64,000 nt of DNA from Candidatus Gastranaerophilales bacterium (GTDB lineage Bacteria; Cyanobacteriota; Vampirovibrionia; Gastranaerophilales; Gastranaerophilaceae), in NCBI GenBank assembly GCA_944325065.1, contig CALUYS010000001.1, positions 161,439-225,438 on the forward strand. The letters are read 5' to 3'. Below are positions 34,629 through 43,898 of this stretch, piece by piece (the first letter of the stretch is position 1; every line of letters starts with the position of its first letter). A model generated the notes under the pieces. The model saw only the letters and a program-made list of their open reading frames with translations. It made no database searches and had not been told where the DNA came from. Position numbers and translations under genes: made by a program.

Positions 34629-37319
34629 TTAAACTAAAACTTTTCGTTCAATTTCTTCAAATTTAGTAACTTGAATTACATCACCTTCTTGGATATCATT
34701 AAATTTAGCAAAAGAAACGCCACACTCAAAACCGCTTGCAACCTCTTTTACGTCATCTTTAAAACGTTTAAGCATATCTATTTGACCATTAAATATTTCT
34801 TGTCCATTACGTATTAAAGAAGCATTACAACCTCTTACTATTTTACCTTCTAAAACGTAACATCCGGCAATTTTGTTAGTTTTACCAATTGTAAATATTT
34901 GACGAATCTCAGCTTTACCAAGTTCAACTTCTTTAATTTCAGGTTTCAATAATTCAAGCATAGTTTTCTCAACATCTTCTAAAACTTGATAAATTATATT
35001 ATATGTTTTAATTTGCACACCATTTTTTTCAGCCATAGCTTGTACATTTGGATCTTCTTTAACGGTAAATCCAAGAATTATAGCATTTGATGCAGATGCA
35101 AGCATTACATCAGCTTCTGAGATATCTCCAACTCCAACATGAATTAATTTTGTTATAATTTCCTTTGATTCAACCTGACTAATAGCTTGAGATACTGCTT
35201 CTGCACTTCCGTGGGTGTTTGCTTTTATAATAAGATTCAAAGTTTGTATTTGATCATCTTGTCCTATAATGTCATTTTTAACAAAACTTGGAGTCATGGA
35301 CTCAAGTCTTATATTACGTTCATTTTGTTTACGCTGTTCAATTATATTTTTCATCTCTTTATCAGATTTAACAACTTCAAAAGTATCACCTGCCTGAGGT
35401 ACCTCATTTAGCCCTAAAATTTCAACAGGAGTAGATGGCCCTGCTTTTTTAACTTTTTCACCTGAATCAAGCAATAATGCCCGAACTTTCCCGCCTACAT
35501 TACCAACAACAATAGAATCACCTACTTTCAATGTACCATATTGAATAAGTAAAGTAGCTAAAGGTCCTTTTCCTTTGTCCAAATTAGCCTCAATTACAAC
35601 ACCCGTAGCTAAATCATCAGGATTTGCTTTTAAATCTAAAATTTCAGCTGTAAGTAGGATATATTCTAATAACTCATCAAGTCCCATACCAGTTAAAGCA
35701 CTAAGTTTAACACATATAGTATCTCCACCCCAAGCTTCAGGGACAAGTCCATATTCTGTCAATTGTTGCATTATTTTATCGGGATTTGCATCAGGTTTAT
35801 CCATCTTATTTATAGCTACAATTATAGGCACTTCTGCTGCTTTTGCATGATTGATAGCTTCAATTGTTTGTGGCATTATTCCATCATCAGCCGCTACCAC
35901 TAAAATAGCAATATCTGTTGCTTTAGCTCCACGTGCTCTCATTTCAGTAAAAGCTTCATGACCTGGAGTATCCACAAACACAATTTTTTTATCATCTAAA
36001 AATACCGTATACGCACCTATTGATTGAGTAATCCCCCCAACTTCATCTGTAACTATTTTATGTTTCGATGCACGTATTGAATCAAGTAATGTAGTCTTAC
36101 CATGATCTACATGCCCCATTATACTTACTACGGGGGCTCGACGTTTTAATAATTTTTCATCCACATTTTTTAATTTATTTATCTTTTCTTCTTTTTTTAA
36201 TTCTTCCTGTATATAAGCATCCAAATCTTCGTCAAGCACTTCAATTCCAAAACTTTGAACAACTTTCTTAGCCATTTTAACATCAATAATTTGGTTTACC
36301 GTTGCAAGAACACCATTCATCATTAAATATCTAACAATTTCTGCAGGTGATTTTTGTATTTTTTTAGCTAAATCTCCAACTGAAATACTTGAATCTATAA
36401 CTACCTGTTTTACCTCGACTTCTTTCTCATTTTCTTCATGAACTTTTTTCTTATGCTTTTGAGCCATAGCTTTTTCTAAGCTAATCATTTCTTGCATTTC
36501 TTCTTTTGATTTTTTCTTATCTTTTAAATTCTGTTTTGAAGAAGTTTTTTTATAATTACCTTTTGAATCATAAATATCTTGAGATATAATATGACGAGCA
36601 ATTGGTTTTTTAACATTTGAATCTTTATTATCATCCTGTACTTTTTTCTCATTTGAAACGTCTTGTATTGCTAGTTTTTTAACTTTAACTTTTTCATTAA
36701 ACTCAGCTTTTATATCACGTGGTTTAATATAATTCTTATTATCTTGTTCAAAATCAATATTAATTTCTTTCTTAGAAAAGGCTTCATTTCTATTATCAGA
36801 TTCTTGTTTACTAGTTGCAATAACAGGTTTTAAAATATCATTATTTTTTTCAACGTTAACATTACTGATATCTTTTTTTTGTTGCTTAATTTTTTCTTCT
36901 TTTTTCTCTATTGTCGTTTTTTTATTTGAAGATGTTTTTGTAACTTTTTTTATACCTTCACGTACAAGTATAAGCTCTCGAATATCTGGTTTTTCTTTTA
37001 TTTCTTCAACTTTTTTCTCTTCACCTTGGGTTGTCGATTTCAAATCATCAACTTTAGGTTCTTCAACTTTTTTTTCTTCAGGTTTTTCTTCAACAGCTTT
37101 CTTTACCTTTTTTACAACAAAAGCTTTAGGACGACTTGATTTTTTATCACTTTTTCCATCACCGTTAAATAATTCTTTAACTTTTGCTATTTGAAAAGAA
37201 GTTAAAGTACTTGAATGTGATTTTATTTTTATATTAATAGAATCCAATTTTTCAATTAATTCTTTTGTTGTTATATTAAGCTCTTTAGCTACATCATATA
37301 CTCTTTTGTCAGGTGACAT
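34629..37319 (-). CDS. infB: Translation initiation factor IF-2
   Basis: IF-2 brings fMet-tRNA to the 30S subunit and promotes subunit joining. The 896-residue protein has an N-terminal IF2_N domain (about 5-55), a long Lys/Glu-rich low-complexity region (about 60-310), a second IF2_N-like helix domain (about 315-365), the GTPase domain with GHVDHGKTTLL near 400, DTPGHEAF and NKMDKPDANP, and the domains II-IV with a C-terminal beta barrel. The start at 37319 has GGAGAAG upstream. It is flanked by ylxR and rbfA as in many bacteria. Confidence 0.98.
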   Translation of the reverse strand: MSPDKRVYDVAKELNITTKELIEKLDSINIKIKSHSSTLTSFQIAKVKELFNGDGKSDKKSSRPKAFVVKKVKKAVEEKPEEKKVEEPKVDDLKSTTQGEEKKVEEIKEKPDIRELILVREGIKKVTKTSSNKKTTIEKKEEKIKQQKKDISNVNVEKNNDILKPVIATSKQESDNRNEAFSKKEINIDFEQDNKNYIKPRDIKAEFNEKVKVKKLAIQDVSNEKKVQDDNKDSNVKKPIARHIISQDIYDSKGNYKKTSSKQNLKDKKKSKEEMQEMISLEKAMAQKHKKKVHEENEKEVEVKQVVIDSSISVGDLAKKIQKSPAEIVRYLMMNGVLATVNQIIDVKMAKKVVQSFGIEVLDEDLDAYIQEELKKEEKINKLKNVDEKLLKRRAPVVSIMGHVDHGKTTLLDSIRASKHKIVTDEVGGITQSIGAYTVFLDDKKIVFVDTPGHEAFTEMRARGAKATDIAILVVAADDGIMPQTIEAINHAKAAEVPIIVAINKMDKPDANPDKIMQQLTEYGLVPEAWGGDTICVKLSALTGMGLDELLEYILLTAEILDLKANPDDLATGVVIEANLDKGKGPLATLLIQYGTLKVGDSIVVGNVGGKVRALLLDSGEKVKKAGPSTPVEILGLNEVPQAGDTFEVVKSDKEMKNIIEQRKQNERNIRLESMTPSFVKNDIIGQDDQIQTLNLIIKANTHGSAEAVSQAISQVESKEIITKLIHVGVGDISEADVMLASASNAIILGFTVKEDPNVQAMAEKNGVQIKTYNIIYQVLEDVEKTMLELLKPEIKEVELGKAEIRQIFTIGKTNKIAGCYVLEGKIVRGCNASLIRNGQEIFNGQIDMLKRFKDDVKEVASGFECGVSFAKFNDIQEGDVIQVTKFEEIERKVLV

Positions 37320-37376
37320 TGATTATTACTTCTCCAATTTATTCTCTATATATAATAATATTATTAGCACAATTCT

Positions 37377-37634
37377 TCAATTTAGTACAGCTTTGATTTT
37401 TTTATCAAAATTTTCAATACTTTTAACTCTTAATATTTTAAATATTTTTCCTCTTTTTAAAGCTTTATTGATACATAATTCATCCTTGCATATATAACAA
37501 GAACGTCCAAACGTTTTATTATCAGGTTGGATCATAATATCTTTTGTTCTATATTCACAAGTTATTTTAACTAATTCTATTTTATTTTTTATTTTACCAC
37601 AAGCTATACATTTTCGATAATTTATTTCTTTCAT
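37377..37634 (-). CDS. ylxR: YlxR (DUF448) RNA-binding protein
   Basis: YlxR is a small protein found between nusA and infB in many bacteria; it binds RNA and has been linked to RNase P and transcription regulation. It is 85 residues. Seen: RKCIACGKIKNKIELVKI, NKTFGRSCYICKDELC and the lysine-rich helix. A GRSCY tetrad and two Cys pairs are visible. nusA is not upstream here; its place is taken by a PurD-like gene, five bases away. Confidence 0.93.
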   Translation of the reverse strand: MKEINYRKCIACGKIKNKIELVKITCEYRTKDIMIQPDNKTFGRSCYICKDELCINKALKRGKIFKILRVKSIENFDKKIKAVLN

Positions 37635-37639
37635 TTATG

Positions 37640-38722
37640 TTACACCAAATTCTTTATAACATAATTTTTTAACCATGCTAAACTCGAACCTTCCATATTT
37701 ATATAACTTTCATTACCAATTTTAAAATATTTATATTCATTATTTAAATATTCAACTTCATATTTATTACTTTGACATATATATGTTAAAGAAAACCTAT
37801 TCTTGAACTTAATTTCACAAAAATCATCAGACAATGAACAATTATAACTTGAAATTATTAAATCAGATATTTTCTCATTTAACAAATTTGTAATATTGAA
37901 AAAATGTGTTTGTAAAATATCACCTAAAATTCTTAAAACATAAACATCTTTTTCACATATTAATAATTTGACTCCAAAAATACAAGCATAATCACATTCA
38001 CTTAATCCATTTAACGCTTGAGCAATTTTAATAATTATGTCATTAATAATTTTTTCTTTTATACAAGAATTTAAAAAAGGAATCGGTGAAATTATTTGAT
38101 TTTTCTCTAAATCTTCAAAAACTTCTCCTATTAAATACAAAGAGACCCCATCATTTATAAAATATAAAAATATTTCATTGCCACTGTAATTTTCCTCAAT
38201 CAATATATTTTTATATTGAGCATTAAACATATCAATTATACATTTTCTACTATTTAAAAAACCACTTACAATATACTGTTTTTCATCATTACCAGCTGTA
38301 ATTTTAATAGGATAATTTATATTCTTTAAAAAATTAAAAGCAGGTGTTTCTTTCTCAAAAAATACACTATTTATAGTAGGTATATTGAATTCCTCAAAAA
38401 AAAATTTTTGATTATATAAATCTGAACTAATATTCATAAGTTCTTTTTGTATTCGAAAAACATTTACTTCGTTTATTTTTAAAAAATCACCTAACTCGTA
38501 TGTTAATTTATCATTTTCAACAAAAATTACAAGATTTATTTCTTTTTTCAAAATAAATTTTAAAATTTCAATATGATTTGAATAATCATAAAATATGACT
38601 TTATCATATTTATAATCTCCATCAAGTTTTTGGATACACAAATAAACTAGATGACCTTCAATTGATAATTTTGAAGCCAAAAAATAAGCTTTTGGTGTTT
38701 TACCTATAACTAAAAAATTCAT
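37640..38722 (-). CDS. Divergent ATP-grasp protein, PurD-like
   Basis: The N-terminus MNFLVIGKTPKAYFLASKLS and the order of elements (KEINLVIFVEND, VNVFRIQKELMNISSDLYNQKFFFEEFNIPT, then KNILIEENYSGNEIFLYFINDG) follow phosphoribosylamine-glycine ligase (PurD). It is about 360 residues against about 420 in PurD, and the A/B loop VIKADGLAAGKGV is replaced by PIKITAGNDEKQYIVSG, so catalysis as GAR synthetase is doubtful. I start at ATG 38722; a TATAAT box ends 6 nt before it, so the mRNA is probably leaderless. It is upstream of ylxR by 5 nt and likely heads the infB operon. Confidence 0.7.
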   Translation of the reverse strand: MNFLVIGKTPKAYFLASKLSIEGHLVYLCIQKLDGDYKYDKVIFYDYSNHIEILKFILKKEINLVIFVENDKLTYELGDFLKINEVNVFRIQKELMNISSDLYNQKFFFEEFNIPTINSVFFEKETPAFNFLKNINYPIKITAGNDEKQYIVSGFLNSRKCIIDMFNAQYKNILIEENYSGNEIFLYFINDGVSLYLIGEVFEDLEKNQIISPIPFLNSCIKEKIINDIIIKIAQALNGLSECDYACIFGVKLLICEKDVYVLRILGDILQTHFFNITNLLNEKISDLIISSYNCSLSDDFCEIKFKNRFSLTYICQSNKYEVEYLNNEYKYFKIGNESYINMEGSSLAWLKNYVIKNLV

Positions 38723-38728
38723 AATACA

Positions 38729-38734
38729 ATTATA
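38729..38734 (-). promoter_or_regulatory. -10 box of the PurD-like/ylxR/infB transcript
   Basis: TATAAT on the minus strand at 38734-38729, ending 6 nt before ATG 38722, which implies a leaderless mRNA. The -35 region is poor. It faces the rph gene, which starts 70 nt away on the other strand. Confidence 0.5.
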
Positions 38735-38791
38735 CAATAAATTTTGTTTTGATGTATGATTTAAGAATAATAAATTTAGGAGAAAAGTATT

Positions 38792-39487
38792 ATGAGGTTT
38801 GACAATAGGAAAAACGATGAGTTAAGAGAAGTAAATTTTATTAGAAATTATACCAAAAACGCTTATTCTTCAGTTCTTGTTGAATTTGGCAATACAAAAG
38901 TTATAGTTGCAGCATCTGTAACACAATCAAAACCAAAATGGATGGAAAAAGATGATCCTCGAGGTTGGATAACAGCTGAATATAGTCTTCTTCCTTCCTC
39001 AACAAATATAAGGAATAACCGTGAAAGAAATAAAGTCTCAGGAAGAACTCGAGAAATTGAAAGACTGATTGGAAGATGTTTGAGAAGTTGTGTTGATTTA
39101 TATAAAATACCTAATTTAACAATTACAATAGATGCCGATGTCATACAAGCTGATGGCGGAACACGATGTGCTTCTATTTGTGGCGGATTTTTAGTTTTAG
39201 ATATGACTTTTAAAAAACTTTTAAAAGAAAATATTATTAGTGAATATCCTATAATTGAACCTATTGCTGCCATTTCTGTTGGTATTTTTAATAATGAAGT
39301 TATTCTTGACTTAAACTATGAAGAAGATTCTCATTGTTGTGCTGATTCAAATATTGTTTTAACAAAAAGCGGTAAAATCGTAGAATTTCAAACTACCGCT
39401 GAAGAAAATCCTTTTCAAGAAGAAAAATTATTAAAAATGCTAACTTATGCTAAAAAAGGTATTAATGAAATAATCCTAAAATATTAA
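38792..39487 (+). CDS. rph: Ribonuclease PH
   Basis: RNase PH removes nucleotides from tRNA 3' ends by phosphorolysis. It is 231 residues, near the typical 235-250. Seen: VLVEFGNTKVIVAASV near 31, WITAEYSLLPSSTN, RNRERNKVSGRTREIERLIGR-like text near 75 with the conserved arginines, and DADVIQADGGTRCASICGG near 112. AGGAGA ten bases upstream supports the start. Divergent from the PurD-like gene. Confidence 0.96.
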   Translation: MRFDNRKNDELREVNFIRNYTKNAYSSVLVEFGNTKVIVAASVTQSKPKWMEKDDPRGWITAEYSLLPSSTNIRNNRERNKVSGRTREIERLIGRCLRSCVDLYKIPNLTITIDADVIQADGGTRCASICGGFLVLDMTFKKLLKENIISEYPIIEPIAAISVGIFNNEVILDLNYEEDSHCCADSNIVLTKSGKIVEFQTTAEENPFQEEKLLKMLTYAKKGINEIILKY

Positions 39488-39539
39488 ATATCTTATGTTA
39501 AGAAATGTAAAAATATTATAATTATAGCAATTTTTTGTT

Positions 39540-39567
39540 TTTTAATTACTTATATAAGTAATTAAAA
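39540..39567. promoter_or_regulatory. Perfect 28-bp palindrome upstream of the 483-residue gene
   Basis: Bases 39540-39567 read identically on both strands; the half-site is TTTTAATTACTTAT. It lies 29 nt before the ATG at 39596 and 52 nt after the rph stop. It could be the rph terminator or a symmetrical operator; it lacks G+C and the T tract precedes rather than follows the right arm. Confidence 0.45.
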
Positions 39568-39595
39568 CTATTAAACAAAAAAGGAGATTATAATT

Positions 39596-41047
39596 ATGCA
39601 TTGTAATAAGTTTCCAAAGGGTTTATCACCAATGTCTGGAATGTTAAATGGAACAGTAAAAGCATCAACTAGATTAGAAGGACAATCTGCTGATAAAACT
39701 GATCATAAACGTGCAAAAATGAATGGCGACGATGAACTTGAGTTTTTTAATAAAAGAGCTGAAGTTTACTCAAATTATAATAAAGGAATTATAAAAATAC
39801 AAGATAAATCAAGCAAAAGTTTACCTGTGGATGATGCTTATGAGTGTATTGATGATGGCAATGAAGATGGTATTAAAAATTCTGATACTTATGCCGATTT
39901 TAACAAAGAACCATTAAATTTGTCTAATAATTTCCAAACAAACTTAAATACCAAAATTGAAAAATATAAAGAATATATGCATATAACAGATCAATTCTGG
40001 ATTGAGGAGCTTGATGGACTTTCAAAGTTAACAAATGAAATATGTGGATGTGAAAAAAATGCTGATCTTAGTCCTTTTCAAGTTTTAGCAAATGATGTAA
40101 AAGATTCAGCTGGGGAAGATAGTAATTATTCCAAGTTATTTGGGACTATCTGTAAAATGGTTGAGAAAACTGATGATTTAAATTGTTTTAGAGATGCTTT
40201 GCCGATTTTAAATGCAATTAAAAATGATAAAGTATTAGATCAAAAAGAAAAAGAAGAGGTGATGAACGAAATTGCTAAAGATACAATTATAACTGCATAT
40301 AAAAAAGGAAACTCAAAAGTTTCAACAGAAATTCAAAACACAATTATAAGGTTACAATTTATATTTGTAAATAAATTAACAGAAAAAATTGCACAAAATT
40401 TTAAAAATAATAATATAGGTGAAAATCTAGCAAACATAAAACAAACTTTAAAGAAATTACCCAATATTGAAAAACAACAAAATAATGACTGTCTTTCAAC
40501 ATCGACAAAATATGGTGTAGTAGAAATCTCAAATAGGAAATTTAAAATAACAGATCAAACAGGAAAGACTTATACAATTGATATTTTTGGAAATGAAGAT
40601 GATTTACCTCAAACAAATGTAGAACTTAAGGCTGCACCTAAACCTGAGAAAAATATGGAAGATAATATAGAATCCTCTCAAAAACTCGAGGAAAAAGAAG
40701 ATCCTTATAAAACATTTAAGGACACTTTAAGTAACAAATTTGCAACTAATGACTTGGATAATTTTAAAGAAGAAAATTCAAAAGAATTCTATACAAGCAA
40801 TCGTAACAATTTTCGAATATTAGCTGCAGAAAACCTTTCTGAACCTAATGATATTATCAGTTGCTTACAAGATAATGAACCGGAAAGTATAAATGTTTTA
40901 GACAATTCACTTAAAAATGATGATGATGATTATACCAGCCAAAAATCACAAAAAACAGCACAACCAACTTCTCCAAATGGTGGAAATCGTTCAAATTCAT
41001 TTTTTAGCAGTTTTATAAAGTTTTTAAATTCTATTTTTGGTAATTAA
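39596..41047 (+). CDS. Unrecognised 483-residue hydrophilic protein
   Basis: I do not recognise this protein. It has no signal peptide; an N-terminal disordered part with SPMSGMLNG; a helical domain (about 110-300); a short beta segment (about 305-335, KYGVVEISNRKFKITD); and a long acidic Asp/Glu/Ser/Asn-rich linker (about 345-465). The C-terminus, NSFFSSFIKFLNSIFGN, is an amphipathic hydrophobic helix, which could dock to a membrane or partner. AAGGAGA is a strong ribosome site. A terminator follows at 41098-41129. It is a single-gene unit with a symmetrical element upstream. It could be a secreted effector or a cytoplasmic scaffold; sequence does not tell. Confidence 0.75.
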   Translation: MHCNKFPKGLSPMSGMLNGTVKASTRLEGQSADKTDHKRAKMNGDDELEFFNKRAEVYSNYNKGIIKIQDKSSKSLPVDDAYECIDDGNEDGIKNSDTYADFNKEPLNLSNNFQTNLNTKIEKYKEYMHITDQFWIEELDGLSKLTNEICGCEKNADLSPFQVLANDVKDSAGEDSNYSKLFGTICKMVEKTDDLNCFRDALPILNAIKNDKVLDQKEKEEVMNEIAKDTIITAYKKGNSKVSTEIQNTIIRLQFIFVNKLTEKIAQNFKNNNIGENLANIKQTLKKLPNIEKQQNNDCLSTSTKYGVVEISNRKFKITDQTGKTYTIDIFGNEDDLPQTNVELKAAPKPEKNMEDNIESSQKLEEKEDPYKTFKDTLSNKFATNDLDNFKEENSKEFYTSNRNNFRILAAENLSEPNDIISCLQDNEPESINVLDNSLKNDDDDYTSQKSQKTAQPTSPNGGNRSNSFFSSFIKFLNSIFGN

Positions 41048-41097
41048 AAATCAAATTAATTTGTATAACTTAGGTGTAATATATATAATATAATTAG

Positions 41098-41129
41098 TAA
41101 AATATCCGTAATTATATACGGATATTTTA
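41098..41129 (+). terminator. Hairpin terminator after the 483-residue gene
   Basis: A 13-bp stem (TAAAATATCCGTA at 41098-41110 with 41117-41129), 6-nt loop, then TTTAGTT. It lies 50 nt after the stop. Confidence 0.6.
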
Positions 41130-41240
41130 TTTAGTTATATATTTTTAAATTATATTTTATTTTCACATTTGCAATATTTTTAATTTGTATGTATATTAAC
41201 TTTTATATAAAAATAAATAAATAACTTAAGGTAAAAAATT

Positions 41241-42401
41241 ATGTTTTATGATGATGAAATTGAATACTTAAAAAAAATTGATAATTACCGACAAATTTAT
41301 AATATAAAAAAAAAATCAGGAAAATATATTTTTATCGACAATAATATATTATTAAATTTATCTTCTAATGATTATTTGGGATTAAGTACAAATAAACAAT
41401 TATTAAAAGAATTTATTAATTCAAAGCTTGAAGACGATGAATTTTTATTTTCATCTGCTTCATCACGTTTATTGACAGGCTCATCAAGTGTTTATAATTT
41501 ACTTGAAAAAAATCTTGCTAAAATGTTTAAAAAAGAAAAAGCACTAATTTTTAATACCGGATACCAATGTAATTTAGGTGTTTTATCTTCTATTGTTAGA
41601 AAAAATGACATAATATTTTCAGATAAATTAAATCATGCAAGTATAATTGACGGAATAAAACTTTCAAATGGAACTTTTTATCGATATAAACATCTTGATT
41701 ATAATCATCTTGAATATCTTTTAAAAACATATCGTAATAAATATAAGAACGCTTTTATTATTTCAGAATCTATATTTAGCATGGATGGTGATGTCGCTAA
41801 TATTGATATACTAATTGATTTAAAGAAAAAATATAATTGTATCTTAATAATTGATGAAGCCCATGCTTTTGGAGTTTATGGTAAAAATTTATGCGGATAT
41901 TTTGAAAATAATTTAGATAATATTGATATTATTACCGCAACATTTGGAAAAGCCTTGGCATCCCAAGGTGCGTTTGCTGTTGCAAATAAAAATATAATAA
42001 ATTTTTTAATAAACAAAGCCCGCTCTTTTATTTTTTCAACATCTATTCCAAGTGTAAGTGTGTTGTGGGTAAATTGGCTTTTAAATGAAAAATTTGAACT
42101 TATACAAAATCAACAAAAAAAACTACATAAACTTTTGATAAAAATTGAACAATATTTAAATAAAACAAACCTTTCAAATTCAAAAACTCAAATTATACCA
42201 ATTATTATTGGTAACAATGAAAAAACTATAAAAATTTCAAAAAAACTTTTCGACAATAAATTTCTTGCTCTTCCAATTAGAACTCCAAGCGTTCCTCCAA
42301 ACAAAGCAAGACTTAGAATATCTTTGACGTCAAATCTTGAATTTGAAGAAGTTGAAAAAGCTCTTAACATAATTTTAAAGGAAAATATGGATGAAATATA
42401 A
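41241..42401 (+). CDS. bioF: 8-amino-7-oxononanoate synthase (BioF)
   Basis: This PLP enzyme condenses pimeloyl-ACP with alanine to give KAPA in biotin synthesis. Seen: LNLSSNDYLGLST near 39, SSASSRLLTGSS near 71, the PLP-binding DEAHAFGVYG at 205-214, and the Schiff-base Lys237 in TFGKALASQGAF. The length of 386 is normal. AAGG lies upstream. It overlaps bioG by 11 nt, so bioF-bioG-bioC are co-translated. A related alpha-oxoamine synthase (Kbl) is less likely given the neighbours. Confidence 0.93.
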   Translation: MFYDDEIEYLKKIDNYRQIYNIKKKSGKYIFIDNNILLNLSSNDYLGLSTNKQLLKEFINSKLEDDEFLFSSASSRLLTGSSSVYNLLEKNLAKMFKKEKALIFNTGYQCNLGVLSSIVRKNDIIFSDKLNHASIIDGIKLSNGTFYRYKHLDYNHLEYLLKTYRNKYKNAFIISESIFSMDGDVANIDILIDLKKKYNCILIIDEAHAFGVYGKNLCGYFENNLDNIDIITATFGKALASQGAFAVANKNIINFLINKARSFIFSTSIPSVSVLWVNWLLNEKFELIQNQQKKLHKLLIKIEQYLNKTNLSNSKTQIIPIIIGNNEKTIKISKKLFDNKFLALPIRTPSVPPNKARLRISLTSNLEFEEVEKALNIILKENMDEI

Positions 42402-43053
42402 ATGGTTAACAAAAAATTATAAAAATGATAACTTAATTTATTTTTTTAATGGTTGGGGAATGGATGAAAATATTTTAAATATTTTAACTAAACCTACAAG
42501 TACTAATATTATAATGTTTTATGATTATCAAAATCTTGAAATAAATAATGATGTTTTTAATGAATGTTTAAAATATAAAAATAAATACTTAATATCTTGG
42601 TCAATGGGTGTTATGATAAGTACTATTCTTGCCAATAAACTAGGAAAACTAGATAAAAAAATTGCTATTAATGGAACTATAAAACCAATTGATGATAATT
42701 ATGGGATATTAGAAAAAATATACAATTTAACTGTAAATAATTTTAATCAATCATCTTGTGAAAAGTTTTTCAAAAGAATGTTTGTTGAAACAACAACAAC
42801 ATCTTTTCATTTTATTTCTAAAAGACCGCTTAGAGAACTCAAAAATGAACTTTTAAGCTTAAAAACATACAAAGGAAATGAAAATTTTTGTTTTGATTTA
42901 GTTTATATTTCAGAATATGATAAAATCATTACATCTAAAAATCAGCTTAATTTTTGGAAGAATCGAACTGAAAAAATTGTAATGTTAAATTGTGGACATT
43001 TCCCGTTTTTTAATTTTAAGAGTTTAAATGAAAGTTTACTATTAAATGAATAA
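42391..43053 (+). CDS. bioG: Pimeloyl-ACP methyl ester esterase, BioG family
   Basis: BioG removes the methyl group from pimeloyl-ACP methyl ester, replacing BioH in some bacteria. This 220-residue alpha/beta hydrolase has IYFFNGWGMDE near 16, the nucleophile Ser71 in SWSMGVM, a candidate Asp177 in SEYDKII and His203 in CGHFPFF. It overlaps bioF by 11 nt and bioC by 8 nt. Confidence 0.9.
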   Translation: MKYKWLTKNYKNDNLIYFFNGWGMDENILNILTKPTSTNIIMFYDYQNLEINNDVFNECLKYKNKYLISWSMGVMISTILANKLGKLDKKIAINGTIKPIDDNYGILEKIYNLTVNNFNQSSCEKFFKRMFVETTTTSFHFISKRPLRELKNELLSLKTYKGNENFCFDLVYISEYDKIITSKNQLNFWKNRTEKIVMLNCGHFPFFNFKSLNESLLLNE

Positions 43054-43810
43054 CAATAATAAAATATTAATAGAACAAAGATTTACTAAAGCACTTAATA
43101 CTTATAAAAACAATGCTACAATACAAATTTATATGGCAAAAAAATTATTAGCATTAATAAAAAAAATAAGTAATAAAGAAAACTTTAAAGATGTTTTTGA
43201 ATTTGGCTGTGGATGTGGTTTATTGACAAATGAATTTATAAAAAGATATAACTATAAAACATATCTTACAAATGATATTGTTGAAAAGTGTTCAGATCAT
43301 GTTTTACAAATCTGTGAAAAAATCGAATTTATTTACGGTGATATTGAACAAATCAATATTGATAAAAAATTTGATTTAATAATTTCAAATGCAACATTTC
43401 AATGGTTAAATAATCCCAGTAAAACTATTAAAACTTTAATATCTTGTTTAAAACCAAATGGCATACTAGCTTTTACAACTTTTGGAATTAATAATTTTCA
43501 AGAACTTAAACAATTAGACTATGGTCTAGATTATATGGATATAAAATCATTAAAAAGTTTATTTGGAAAAAAACAAGATAGTTTATTTATTGAAGAGGAA
43601 ATTAAAATTTTAGAATTCAAAACACCATATGAAGTTTTAAAACATATTAAACTTTCAGGTGTAAATGCTATAGGAAAGACATTTTTTACAAAATCAAAAT
43701 TAAATAAGCTTATTAATGATTATCACAAGTATTTTAAAATAAAAAATAAACAATCTGTGTCATTAACATATCATCCCATTTTTATAATTTTTTCAAATGT
43801 AGTAATTTAA
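43046..43810 (+). CDS. bioC: Malonyl-ACP O-methyltransferase (BioC)
   Basis: BioC methylates malonyl-ACP so that it enters fatty acid synthesis to become the pimeloyl chain of biotin. Seen: QRFTKALNTYKNNATIQ at the N-terminus, typical of BioC, the SAM motif VFEFGCGCGLLTNEF near 50, ISNATFQWLNNP near 113 and LKPNGILAFTTFG near 135. The length of 254 is normal. It overlaps bioG by 8 nt. bioA, bioD and bioB are not in this window. Confidence 0.92.
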   Translation: MNNNNKILIEQRFTKALNTYKNNATIQIYMAKKLLALIKKISNKENFKDVFEFGCGCGLLTNEFIKRYNYKTYLTNDIVEKCSDHVLQICEKIEFIYGDIEQINIDKKFDLIISNATFQWLNNPSKTIKTLISCLKPNGILAFTTFGINNFQELKQLDYGLDYMDIKSLKSLFGKKQDSLFIEEEIKILEFKTPYEVLKHIKLSGVNAIGKTFFTKSKLNKLINDYHKYFKIKNKQSVSLTYHPIFIIFSNVVI

Positions 43811-43898
43811 ATTTTTGTAAATATATTTTAAATTAGGTATAAATAAAACAAAGTTTATAATATCATTATATAATAAAATAGATTATAGAAAGTAAATT

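Noticed and set aside
38863-39273. 136-codon open frame on the minus strand inside rph
   Set aside because: Fully antisense to a clear RNase PH; no ribosome site; composition is that of a shadow frame.
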